Assembly (NCBI RefSeq): GCF_004340665.1
Contig: NZ_SLWO01000005.1
Span: 124,001 to 188,000 of the forward strand
Reading direction: 5' to 3'
DNA: 64,000 nucleotides
DNA from: Pedobacter psychrotolerans
Lineage (GTDB): Bacteria > Bacteroidota > Bacteroidia > Sphingobacteriales > Sphingobacteriaceae
Both the position numbers and the translations under genes were made by a program. The notes below the pieces were generated by a model. It worked only from the letters and a program-made list of their open reading frames with translations. It did not search any database and was not told the DNA's origin. Below, one piece after another: positions 8,484-17,083 of this stretch. Within the stretch, counting starts at the first letter, position 1. Each line of letters opens with the position of its first letter.

Positions 8484-9716
8484 TTATACACCTAATAATA
8501 ATCTGGCTGGATCTTCCAATAGTTGTTTTACACGAACCAGGAAACCTACAGACTCACGTCCATCGATAATTCTATGGTCATAAGACAATGCAACATACAT
8601 CATTGGACGAATAACCACCTCACCTTTTTCAGCAATTGGACGCTCAACAATATTATGCATACCTAAAATAGCAGATTGTGGTGCATTAATAATAGGAGTT
8701 GACATCATTGAACCAAATACACCACCGTTTGTGATCGTGAAAGTTCCACCTGTCATTTCTTCGATTGTTAATTTACTATCACGTGCTTTCAATGCCAATG
8801 TTAAAACTGATTTCTCAATTTCTGCAAGCGACATACTTTCAGCATTACGGATAACCGGAACAACTAAGCCTTTTGGTGCAGAAACAGCAATTGAAATATC
8901 TGCAAAATCATTGTAAATCAATTCCTCACCTTCAATACGGCCATTTACAGCAGGAAATTCTTTTAATGCAACTGTAACGGCTTTAGTAAAAAAGCTCATA
9001 AAGCCTAAACCTACACCGAACTTTTCTTTAAACTGATCTTTATATTTTCCGCGTAAATCCATAATTGGTTTCATGTTCACCTCATTAAATGTGGTTAACA
9101 TTGCGGTTTCATTCTTAACGGCTACTAAACGTTTTGCAACGGTTCTGCGAAGTGGAGACATTTTCTCGCGACGTTCAGCACGTGCACCAGCTGGAGAAGC
9201 AACCGGAGCAGGAGCAGCAGCTTTAGGCGCTTCAGCTTTTTTAACGGTTTCTGCTTTTACTGCATCTTCTTTAGTAATGCGTCCATCAACACCTGTACCC
9301 TTTACAGCACCTGAGTCAATTCCTTTTTCTGCAAGAATTTTCCCTGCAGCAGGAGAAGGCGTACCCGTAGCATAAGAGTCTTTAGTTACTACTGCTGATT
9401 CTTGAGTCTTTGGCGCTTCATCCGGTGCAGGTGCATCAGGCTTAGGACTTTCAGCTTCTGACTTAGGACTTGCAGCAGCACCACCATCTTCAATATTACA
9501 AACTACTGCGCCTATGGCTAATGTATCACCTTCAGCGGCTATGGTTTTTAAAGTTCCAGCTTGTTCTGCGGTTAATTCGAAAGTAGCTTTGTCTGATTCT
9601 AATTCAGCAATAACTTCGTCCATCTCAACAACATCACCATCGTTCTTTATCCAACGTGATAAAACAACTTCTGTTATCGACTCACCAACTGGTGGAACTT
9701 TGATCTCTAAACTCAT
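8484..9716 (-). CDS. sucB: 2-oxoglutarate dehydrogenase E2 (dihydrolipoyl succinyltransferase)
   Basis: This 410-residue E2 component transfers the succinyl group from the E1-bound intermediate to CoA in the TCA cycle. Domains in order are a lipoyl domain (residues 1-77, lipoylated K43 in ESDKATF), an Ala/Pro/Lys-rich linker, an E3-binding peripheral domain (about 117-155, [17 protein letters not shown]), a second linker, and the acyltransferase core (about 185-410) with the catalytic HRxxDG motif ([13 protein letters not shown]381). One lipoyl domain is usual for SucB. It lies 105 bases downstream of sucA on the same strand and ends at a strong terminator, so the two form an operon. The E3 (lpd) gene is not in the window. 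Confidence 0.96.
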   Translation of the reverse strand: MSLEIKVPPVGESITEVVLSRWIKNDGDVVEMDEVIAELESDKATFELTAEQAGTLKTIAAEGDTLAIGAVVCNIEDGGAAASPKSEAESPKPDAPAPDEAPKTQESAVVTKDSYATGTPSPAAGKILAEKGIDSGAVKGTGVDGRITKEDAVKAETVKKAEAPKAAAPAPVASPAGARAERREKMSPLRRTVAKRLVAVKNETAMLTTFNEVNMKPIMDLRGKYKDQFKEKFGVGLGFMSFFTKAVTVALKEFPAVNGRIEGEELIYNDFADISIAVSAPKGLVVPVIRNAESMSLAEIEKSVLTLALKARDSKLTIEEMTGGTFTITNGGVFGSMMSTPIINAPQSAILGMHNIVERPIAEKGEVVIRPMMYVALSYDHRIIDGRESVGFLVRVKQLLEDPARLLLGV

Positions 9717-9751
9717 ATTTTTAAAATTGTAATTTTTGTTGTTATATGTTT

Positions 9752-9811
9752 AAGATTCAAAAGCTGGAATGTTCTAGACTTTAAATCCTAAACCTTCTAC
9801 TTTCGAATCTT
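9752..9811. repeat. inverted repeat in the sucA-sucB gap
   Basis: AAGATTCAAAAG (9752-9763) and CTTTCGAATCTT (9800-9811) are reverse complements at 11 of 12 bases, 36 bases apart. No T-tract follows, so it may be an RNA hairpin shaping sucA/sucB expression or a small dispersed repeat. Confidence 0.35.
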
Positions 9812-9821
9812 TGCTTTAAAA

Positions 9822-12620
9822 TTAATCTGCCTCAGCTAATTTCTTACTGGCTTTTTTAGTTTCATCTTTAACTTCTTCTTCTTTAACAGAAACTTCTAAT
9901 GCTTTCGCTAAAATATAGGTTTGTTGCTTAGCATGTTGTTTAGCAAAACCTGTAGCGGTACTGCTGCTTTCTTTTCTCGAAATCACATCTATACCTTTTA
10001 AGCCTGTTTTATACAATTTGCGGAACAAATATGGCCATGCACCCATGTTTTCTGGTTCTTCCTGTACCCAGAAAATTTCGTTTGCATTTTTATATTTTGC
10101 CTTGATGGCTTCCATTTGATCAACTGGCGTTGGATATAATTGCTCAACACGAACTACAGCAACGTGTTTTACCTGATCTGCCTGTTGTTTTTCTAATAAT
10201 TCGTAATAAATTTTACCACTACAGAAAACAATGCGGCTAACCTCATCAACATTTACGTTTATGTCATCAATAACCTCTTTAAAGCCACCATCGGTAAACT
10301 CTTCTAATTTGGATACACAAGATGGATGACGCAATAAACTTTTTGGAGAGAAAACCACCAAAGGTTTACGGAAATCACGTTTAAACTGACGGCGTAACAC
10401 ATGGAAAAAGTTAGCTGGAGTAGTACAGTTTACCACTTGCATGTTGTAATCAGCACAAAGCTCCATAAAACGCTCAATACGTGCTGATGAATGCTCAGGC
10501 CCCTGACCTTCATAACCATGTGGCAATAACATTACCAAACCATTTTCGCGTTGCCATTTGGTTTCAGCACTCGCTATATATTGATCGACAACAATTTGTG
10601 CTCCGTTAAAGAAATCGCCGAATTGTGCTTCCCAAATGGTTAAAGCATTAGGATTTGCCATGGCATAACCATATTCGAAACCTAAAACGCCATATTCTGA
10701 TAAGTGAGAATTGTAAATATCAAATGGTGCCTGCTGATCTGAAATATTTGCTAATGGTACGTATTCTTCCTCGCTATCTTCTAAAGTTAAAACCGCATGA
10801 CGGTGAGAAAAAGTACCACGTTCTACATCCTGACCGCTTAAACGGATGCGTTTACCTTCTGATAACAAAGTACCATAAGCCAGTTGCTCGCCCATTGCCC
10901 AGTCGAAAACGTTGGTTTCGTTAACCATTTTTGTACGCTCTGCAAAAAGTTTTTCAATTTTTTTGAAGAACTTCTTATCCGATGGTAAAGTGGTAATGCG
11001 CTTACCAATTTCTAATAACGTAGATTTTTTTACAGCCGTAACAGGAGAGGTTTCAAAATCTTTAGGTGTCGCCATCCGCAAATCTGCCCAGGCACCACCA
11101 AATTTAACTTCATCTTTACTTGCTACAAATTCTTTAGCTTCATTTAAGCGCTCCTGTAAAATTCCACGGAAATCTTTTTCCATTTCTTTTGCCAGGCCAG
11201 CTTCCAGTTTACCTTCTTTAGTTAACTGATCGATATATATTTCCCTTGGATTAGGGTGTTTTTCGATGGTTTTGTACAATAATGGCTGAGTAAATTTAGG
11301 TTCATCAGACTCATTATGACCGAAACGACGGTAACACAAAATATCAATAAAAACATCATTTTTATATTTCTGGCGATATTCCATTGCCAAATTAATGGCG
11401 TAAACCAATGCTTCAGGATCATCTCCATTCACATGGAAAACTGGTGATAAGGTCACCTTAGCAATATCTGTACAGTAGGTACTTGTACGTGCATCTTTAT
11501 AATTGGTAGTAAAGCCGATCTGATTATTAATCACAAGGTGAATAGTTCCACCAGTTTTATAACCTTCTAGACCTGCCATCTGAATCACTTCATATACAAT
11601 TCCCTGTCCAGCAACAGAAGCGTCGCCATGAATTAAAATAGGTGCTAAACGGCTATTGTCTCCACCATATTTAAAATCAATCTTCGAACGGCTCATTCCC
11701 TCTACCACGCCATCAACTGTTTCTAAGTGTGATGGATTTGGGCAAAGACTTAAGTGAACACTTTTTCCGGTAACCGTAGTCACATCTGTAGAGTAACCTA
11801 AGTGATATTTTACGTCGCCTCCAAATGGGGTATCAGGATTATAACTCTTACCTTCAAACTCAGCAAATATGTCCTTATAGGTTTTCTGCATGATATTCGC
11901 CAGTACGTTTAAACGACCACGATGCGCCATACCAATTACAAATTCTTCAATTCCTAAATCTGCACCTTTTTCGATTACCGAATCCAATGCAGGAATTAAA
12001 GCCTCTGCGCCTTCTAAAGAGAAACGTTTCTGTCCCAAAAATTTGGTTCCCAGAAAGTTTTCAAAACTTACCGCTTCATTTAATTTTTTTAGAATACGTT
12101 TCTTCTCATCAATTGAGAAGCTTGGCGTATTACGGGCACTTTCCATCTTTTGTTGAATCCAGTTCAACACATCCGGTGTACGTAAAAATTTATATTCAGC
12201 ACCAATTGAACTGGTGTAAGTTTGTTTTAGAAAAGCAACAATATCTTTCAACTTTGCTGCGCCAATACCAATTTCAACACCTGAGTTAAAAACTGTTTCC
12301 AAATCGGCATCAGAAAGGCCAAAGTTTGAAAGATCTAAAGTCGGTAAATGTTTGCGTCTTTCGCGAACAGGATTGGTATGTGTAAATAAATGACCGCGAC
12401 TTCTATAACCGTCAATCAGGTTTAAAACACTAACCTCTTTTAAAAACTGTTCAGGTGTTTCTACATTTACTGCAGAGGTCTCGGAATTTCTTCCGAAATC
12501 GAAACCTTCAAAAAACTTTTGCCAACCAAACTCAACTGATTCAGGATCTTGCTGATATGACTGATATAAAGAATCTACATATTCGGCGTTAGCGCCGTTG
12601 AGATAAGATAAACTATCCAT
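9822..12620 (-). CDS. sucA: 2-oxoglutarate dehydrogenase E1 component
   Basis: This 932-residue thiamine-diphosphate enzyme decarboxylates 2-oxoglutarate and passes the succinyl group to E2. The N-terminal E2-contact segment starts with YLNGANAEYVDSLYQSY. Key motifs are the GMAHRGRLNVL substrate region (about 227-237), the ThDP/Mg site GDPEA with a later NNQIGFTT, the CYRRFGHNESDEP segment, and the PHGYEGQGPEHSSARIERF active-site loop in the C-terminal transketolase-like half. Length agrees with bacterial SucA. The acidic/lysine tail (EEEVKDETKKASKK) is unusual but likely disordered. It is the first gene of the sucAB operon, and a consensus promoter lies upstream. Confidence 0.97.
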   Translation of the reverse strand: MDSLSYLNGANAEYVDSLYQSYQQDPESVEFGWQKFFEGFDFGRNSETSAVNVETPEQFLKEVSVLNLIDGYRSRGHLFTHTNPVRERRKHLPTLDLSNFGLSDADLETVFNSGVEIGIGAAKLKDIVAFLKQTYTSSIGAEYKFLRTPDVLNWIQQKMESARNTPSFSIDEKKRILKKLNEAVSFENFLGTKFLGQKRFSLEGAEALIPALDSVIEKGADLGIEEFVIGMAHRGRLNVLANIMQKTYKDIFAEFEGKSYNPDTPFGGDVKYHLGYSTDVTTVTGKSVHLSLCPNPSHLETVDGVVEGMSRSKIDFKYGGDNSRLAPILIHGDASVAGQGIVYEVIQMAGLEGYKTGGTIHLVINNQIGFTTNYKDARTSTYCTDIAKVTLSPVFHVNGDDPEALVYAINLAMEYRQKYKNDVFIDILCYRRFGHNESDEPKFTQPLLYKTIEKHPNPREIYIDQLTKEGKLEAGLAKEMEKDFRGILQERLNEAKEFVASKDEVKFGGAWADLRMATPKDFETSPVTAVKKSTLLEIGKRITTLPSDKKFFKKIEKLFAERTKMVNETNVFDWAMGEQLAYGTLLSEGKRIRLSGQDVERGTFSHRHAVLTLEDSEEEYVPLANISDQQAPFDIYNSHLSEYGVLGFEYGYAMANPNALTIWEAQFGDFFNGAQIVVDQYIASAETKWQRENGLVMLLPHGYEGQGPEHSSARIERFMELCADYNMQVVNCTTPANFFHVLRRQFKRDFRKPLVVFSPKSLLRHPSCVSKLEEFTDGGFKEVIDDINVNVDEVSRIVFCSGKIYYELLEKQQADQVKHVAVVRVEQLYPTPVDQMEAIKAKYKNANEIFWVQEEPENMGAWPYLFRKLYKTGLKGIDVISRKESSSTATGFAKQHAKQQTYILAKALEVSVKEEEVKDETKKASKKLAEAD

Positions 12621-12645
12621 TATTAACTGTTTACTATAAGCATTA

Positions 12646-12679
12646 CAAAAGTAGAATTTTACCTTATATAATTGGCAAA
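12646..12679 (-). promoter_or_regulatory. putative promoter of sucA
   Basis: On the minus strand TACTTTTG (12653-12646) fits TAnnTTTG and TTTG (12679-12676) lies 22 bases upstream of it. The -7 element is 25 bases before the sucA ATG. Confidence 0.45.
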
Positions 12680-12915
12680 AAACTGGATTAATTGCACAAA
12701 AAAATTATTTAGAAACATTCTGACATTTAGCAAAATTATGGCTGCATAAAATCAGATTTTTATTGCTTATAAGTTAAAGCAAAACCCAGGCCAGTATTTA
12801 TAATTGAAAGAGAGAATGAAAGAATAAGAAACTGAAGTAGAGATTGAGTGAATGATACATGGCACGATCCGAATCCCATTCAATAATTCACTAACTCAAT
12901 AATTCTTTAATTTAA
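12680..12915. other. intergenic low-complexity stretch
   Basis: No gene is credible here. From about 12810 the sequence consists of degenerate GAATGA/ATTGAGT-like words, then their complements (TTCAATA, ATTCACT, AACTCAA) to about 12918, close to a seven-base period. The two halves could fold on each other. Confidence 0.4.
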
Positions 12916-14193
12916 TCATTCCGAAGCCCAGGTTAATGCATAATTTCCTTTGGGATCTAAGTTCTTAATATTCTTATCCATATCAATTACGCCTTTTGAC
13001 TTTTGATCATTACCTACTCCTGCGATATTGGCCCAGTTACCCCAATTACTAGCTGGATTATAATCGATAAGTTTCTCTTCAAAATAGGCAGCTCCGAATA
13101 CCCAGCTTACCTCAAGATTATTAACAAGATAAAGCGCGGTGGTTTGCCTGGCAATATTAGATATGAATCCGGTCTGATTCAACTCAGTCATTACAGCATC
13201 AACAACAGCAAACCCAGTCTGACCAGTTCTCCATTTATTGAAATTTTCCTGCTCATTTTCGATGTCTACCAACCCCTGACTTCCAAAACCATTTGGATTA
13301 AAAAAGGTATTGCCATATTTTTTGAACATAAACCGGAAATAATCCCGCCAAAGCAAGCCTAATAAAATATGATTAAACATGGCCTTTGTATTTGGCATGC
13401 CTTCAATTTTCTTAATCTCCCAATATACTTTACGTGGAGACAGGCAACCCATCGCCAGCCAGGCAGAAAGTTTAGAAACCAGAATGAGATTTTTAGATGT
13501 TGCAGCTTGTTGCATAGCCACAATAACCTTTTGTAAATGCACCAGTCCTTCGGCTTCACCTCCTTCAAACTCGAAATCGGATCTTTGATCTTTTTGCTGG
13601 TGAAGCAAGCCCAGCTCTTCCAAAGTAGGTAGTGTTCCCCAATCAATTACCTCAGCAACATTAATTCGATCTGGTGAAGGAAAGCAAGGTTTTATAATGG
13701 AATCACGTTCGATTTTTTTCTTAAACTGATTAAAAGCATCAGGTATATCTTTAATAGGAAAAGGTAAATCTTCTTTATTGTATAAGGTATGACCAATAAA
13801 ATGTTTAAGGTTGATGCGTAACTTCCAAAGGGCATTTTCTACCAGTGTAGATACATGTGTTTCTTCTCTAGCTACCTCCCGGTGATGATATACTTCAGTA
13901 ATTTCATATTCTTGAATCAACTGTGGAATAATTTCTTCCGGGCTACCAGTTGCAATTAATAAATTCCCTCCAATCTGCTTTAGCGCAGCTCTGAGTCCGA
14001 GTACACTTTCTAATAAAAAATGTGCCCTGATGCTCCCAGTTTTTAATGTCCCATACTTTGTCACTCCAAACTGGCGGGGATCTAAAATATAAACGGGTAA
14101 AATTGAATCTGACTTAGCGATCGCCTCCACAAGCAATTCATTATCATGCAAACGAAGATCATTTCTAAACCATACTAAAATTTTTTTGGACAT
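12916..14193 (-). CDS. cryptochrome DASH
   Basis: This 425-residue FAD-containing blue-light flavoprotein belongs to the photolyase/cryptochrome family. The N-terminal alpha/beta domain begins VWFRNDLRLHDNE and would hold the antenna pterin. The DASH hallmark TLYNKEDLPFPIKDIPDAF (around residues 136-154) is present, and the C-terminal FAD domain carries GQTGFAVVDAVMTEL, SNIARQ and YNPASNWGNWANIAGVGND. CRY-DASH proteins repair pyrimidine dimers mainly in single-stranded DNA and may signal light. A second family member, the CPD photolyase, lies 3 kb away on the other strand. A good promoter precedes it. The DASH subtype is well supported by motifs. Confidence 0.93.
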   Translation of the reverse strand: MSKKILVWFRNDLRLHDNELLVEAIAKSDSILPVYILDPRQFGVTKYGTLKTGSIRAHFLLESVLGLRAALKQIGGNLLIATGSPEEIIPQLIQEYEITEVYHHREVAREETHVSTLVENALWKLRINLKHFIGHTLYNKEDLPFPIKDIPDAFNQFKKKIERDSIIKPCFPSPDRINVAEVIDWGTLPTLEELGLLHQQKDQRSDFEFEGGEAEGLVHLQKVIVAMQQAATSKNLILVSKLSAWLAMGCLSPRKVYWEIKKIEGMPNTKAMFNHILLGLLWRDYFRFMFKKYGNTFFNPNGFGSQGLVDIENEQENFNKWRTGQTGFAVVDAVMTELNQTGFISNIARQTTALYLVNNLEVSWVFGAAYFEEKLIDYNPASNWGNWANIAGVGNDQKSKGVIDMDKNIKNLDPKGNYALTWASE

Positions 14194-14226
14194 ATTTTAT
14201 CGGAAATGAAATTATTGGGGTGAACA

Positions 14227-14257
14227 CAAATTTATCTTATTTTTCTTTGGCATCAAA
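14227..14257 (-). promoter_or_regulatory. consensus promoter of cryptochrome DASH gene
   Basis: On the minus strand TTTG (14257-14254) is followed after 19 bases by TAAATTTG (14234-14227), an exact match to the Bacteroidota TTTG-N19-TAnnTTTG pattern, 34 bases before the start codon. Confidence 0.6.
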
Positions 14258-14372
14258 AACAAGCAAAATTCTTTACACACAGTAAACAATATGAATCGAT
14301 GTTATGGAATGTTGGCAAATCATTCATCTTAAATCTAAATATTGAATCCAACACACCCAAAAAACCAGAAGA

Positions 14373-15989
14373 ATGAAACGAATTCTAATCACACTGTTAT
14401 TTCCATTAAGTGTTTTTGCCCAGCAACAAATTAAAACCAAAGCAAATTTAGAAAGTGTAACTGTTTACAATAACGGTGCACAACTTACACACTCAGGAAG
14501 GGTTAATCTTCCAGCAGGAACATCCGAAATCGTAATAAATAACATCTCTGGTCGGGTGAACGAAAACTCTATTCAGGTAGGCGTTTCTTCAGGTGTAACC
14601 ATTTTATCCGTTCAGTTTAACCGCGATTTCCTGAATACTGATGCCGCAAATCCTGAAATTAAAAAACTAGGTGATAGTGTTAAATTAATTTCAGCCGATT
14701 TAATTAAAACCAAAAACTCAAAAACTATTGAAGAACAAACACTGGCCTTATTAGATGAAAATAGAAAATCTGGCGGAACCACTTCGGGCACCAATGTGAC
14801 GGAATTAATGAAACTGACTGAATATTATCGTACTAAAAATGCCGAAGTAAGAAATGCGATAGCCGCACTCAGCATTATTGAAGATAAACAAACTCAGAAA
14901 CTGAATGCTTTACAGCAACAAATTGCAGAGCTAAGAGATCATCCTAATCAGCAACTTGGTCAATTGGTTTTACAATTAATGGCAAAAACCAATATAGATG
15001 CCAATTACAATCTATCATATATTACACCGAATGCAAGCTGGTTAGCCAGTTACGACATCAAATCCACCAGTACCTCCAAGCCGCTTGAAATAGTTTACAA
15101 AGCGGCCATTACACAAAATACTGGTTTAGACTGGAAAAAAGTGAAGCTTTCTTTATCAACCGGAAATCCGAATTACAATATTACGGCACCAACCTTAAAT
15201 CCATGGTTTGTTTCTACCTATGCTCAAATGCAAAAAGCTTTGATGGGTAGAGTAGCAGGCCTTGAAGTTGCTGATCAAAAACTAAATGAAACAATCGTTC
15301 TTAGGGGAACAAATAGCCTCCAAAAACAAGCAATGCCTGCACCTTCTACCGTTAACAATTATACTTCCGTTAACGAAACTCAATTGGGTGTAACTTTTGA
15401 TATTGACATTCCTTACGATGTAAATAGCGACAACAAACCACACACCGTTTCTTTTAAAGAATATGAAGTACCAGCGAAATATAAATATTATGCCGCACCA
15501 AAATTAAGCACTGATGCCTATTTATTAGCTGATGTGATTAATTGGGAAAAGTTAAACCTTCAAGCAGGAAATGCCAACATTATCTTTGAGGGGACATATA
15601 CAGGCAAATCATACATCAACCCGGCCAATATTCAGGACACGTTAAGTCTGAGTATGGGTAAGGATAAGAAAATCATTATTTCGAAAGAGAAACAGGAAGA
15701 TTTTAGCAGCACTAAATTTATCGGTGCCAACAAAAAACAGCTGTTTACTTACCTGATCAAAATTAGAAATACCAAAAAAGAAGCAATTGATTTATCACTA
15801 AAAGATCAATATCCCTTATCAACTGAAAGTGATATAGAAATTGAATTATTAGACAGTTCCGGCGCCGAAGTTAATAAGGAAACAGGAATGCTATCCTGGC
15901 AGTTAAAAATTGCACCTAACGAAACCAAAACCATTAAGTTGAGTTATGCGATAAAGGCTCCAAAAAACAAAGTTATTTCTGGTTTGTAA
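14373..15989 (+). CDS. secreted MuiA-like protein (DUF4140/DUF4139) with plug-like insert
   Basis: This 538-residue exported protein has a signal peptide (MKRILITLLFPLSVFAQ, cleavage near residue 16). The N-terminal region (LESVTVYNNGAQLTHSGRV) matches DUF4140, a coiled-coil segment follows (about 95-195), and the C-terminal beta-rich part matches DUF4139, as in proteins annotated mucoidy inhibitor MuiA. The molecular role is unknown. Residues 287-316 (ALMGRVAGLEV ... IVLRGTNSL) closely resemble the plug start of SusC-type TonB-dependent transporters, an odd insertion within the DUF4139 part. It stands alone between cryptochrome DASH and the TIGR01777 gene, followed by a hairpin. Confidence 0.8.
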   Translation: MKRILITLLFPLSVFAQQQIKTKANLESVTVYNNGAQLTHSGRVNLPAGTSEIVINNISGRVNENSIQVGVSSGVTILSVQFNRDFLNTDAANPEIKKLGDSVKLISADLIKTKNSKTIEEQTLALLDENRKSGGTTSGTNVTELMKLTEYYRTKNAEVRNAIAALSIIEDKQTQKLNALQQQIAELRDHPNQQLGQLVLQLMAKTNIDANYNLSYITPNASWLASYDIKSTSTSKPLEIVYKAAITQNTGLDWKKVKLSLSTGNPNYNITAPTLNPWFVSTYAQMQKALMGRVAGLEVADQKLNETIVLRGTNSLQKQAMPAPSTVNNYTSVNETQLGVTFDIDIPYDVNSDNKPHTVSFKEYEVPAKYKYYAAPKLSTDAYLLADVINWEKLNLQAGNANIIFEGTYTGKSYINPANIQDTLSLSMGKDKKIIISKEKQEDFSSTKFIGANKKQLFTYLIKIRNTKKEAIDLSLKDQYPLSTESDIEIELLDSSGAEVNKETGMLSWQLKIAPNETKTIKLSYAIKAPKNKVISGL

Positions 15990-16005
15990 AAAAAATAACC
16001 AATAA

Positions 16006-16046
16006 TATCTGATGAATACAAGCAATGCATTGATATTCATCAGATA
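16006..16046 (+). repeat. perfect 13-bp inverted repeat after the MuiA-like gene
   Basis: TATCTGATGAATA (16006-16018) and TATTCATCAGATA (16034-16046) pair exactly around a 15-base loop, 17 bases after the stop codon. It has no T-tract, so it may stabilise the 3' end of the mRNA or act as a weak terminator. Confidence 0.5.
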
Positions 16047-16055
16047 CTATTATGC

Positions 16056-16104
16056 TTAGTCTTTAGTCTTTAGTCTTTAGTCTTTAGTCTTTAGTCTTTA
16101 GTCT
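16056..16104. repeat. tandem heptanucleotide repeat TTAGTCT x7
   Basis: Seven perfect copies of TTAGTCT run without interruption, followed by a partial unit. The array ends 38 bases before the ATG of the TIGR01777 gene, within its likely promoter region. It is a simple-sequence repeat, so copy number may vary by slippage. Confidence 0.9.
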
Positions 16105-16142
16105 TTAAGAAAACCCTTTTGCATGTTTTGTGTTTTAAAACC

Positions 16143-17051
16143 ATGGCAAAAAAGATTCTGATTACAGGCGCTACCGGACTTGTTGGAACTGAACTCAAAA
16201 AACAGTTGTTAAATCAAGGTTATGAGGTCAATACACTGTCCCGTAAAGATAATAATGATCCAAATAATTATCTCTGGGATGTTTACAAAGGAGAAATTGA
16301 TGCGAACTGTTTAAATGGTGTTGATGCGATAATCCATTTGGCAGGAGAACCAGTAGCCGAAAAAAAATGGACTGAAGAACGTAAAAAGCAAATTATCGAC
16401 AGTAGGGTAAAATCTACAGAATTACTTTTTAAAGCCATAAAACTTAAACCCGAACATCAGATAAAATCTTTCATTTCTGCTTCAGCGGTCGGCTACTATG
16501 GCGATTGCGGCGATGAGATTTTAACAGAGGAAAGTCAAAACGGCTATGGCTTTTTAGCAGAATGTTGTAAGTTATGGGAAGATGCTATTGATCAAGGTAA
16601 AAAATTAAGTCTACGCATTGTAAAGCTCCGTACCGGAATTGTTTTAAGTACAAAAGGTGGCGCTTTACCTCAATTGGATCAACCTGTGCGTTTATTTGCC
16701 GGTGCTGCTTTAGGAACTGGCAAGCAATGGACACCGTGGCTTCATATTGATGATATGGTAGCGATGTATATCTATGCGTTAGAAAACTTCAATATGGAAA
16801 ATAGCTATAACGCCTGTGCGCCATTTCCAGTCACTAATGAAGGATTAACCAAAGCGATTGCCAAACATTTACATCGCCCTTTTTGGCCAATTAAAGTCCC
16901 GAGAAAAGGAATTGAATTGTTAATGGGCGAGAGAACTGAAGCCGTAATGATGAGCAATAATACCTCTGCACAAAAAATACTAGATGCTGGTTTTAAGTTT
17001 AAATTTACCCATCTTGATGATGCACTGGCGAATTTATACCTGCATAAATAG
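16143..17051 (+). CDS. TIGR01777 family NAD(P)-dependent epimerase-like protein
   Basis: This 302-residue protein has an SDR-type Rossmann fold. The N-terminal ILITGATGLVG motif binds NAD(P), SASAVGYYG holds the Tyr-type active-site region, and the C-terminal TIGR01777 segment (about residues 255-298) carries VPRKGIELLMGERTEAVMMSNN. The substrate of this family, which includes YfcH, is not established. I chose the ATG at 16143, since the upstream TTG at 16119 would add eight residues before the nucleotide-binding strand. The photolyase gene starts 32 bases downstream, so both probably share a transcript. The heptanucleotide array sits just upstream. Confidence 0.88.
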   Translation: MAKKILITGATGLVGTELKKQLLNQGYEVNTLSRKDNNDPNNYLWDVYKGEIDANCLNGVDAIIHLAGEPVAEKKWTEERKKQIIDSRVKSTELLFKAIKLKPEHQIKSFISASAVGYYGDCGDEILTEESQNGYGFLAECCKLWEDAIDQGKKLSLRIVKLRTGIVLSTKGGALPQLDQPVRLFAGAALGTGKQWTPWLHIDDMVAMYIYALENFNMENSYNACAPFPVTNEGLTKAIAKHLHRPFWPIKVPRKGIELLMGERTEAVMMSNNTSAQKILDAGFKFKFTHLDDALANLYLHK

Positions 17052-17083
17052 TCTGGCAAAAGCAATATCATAAATCATAATAA

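Noticed and set aside
16056..16104. TTAGTCT array as a CRISPR
   Set aside because: The units are 7 bases long and contiguous with no spacers, so it is a simple-sequence repeat.
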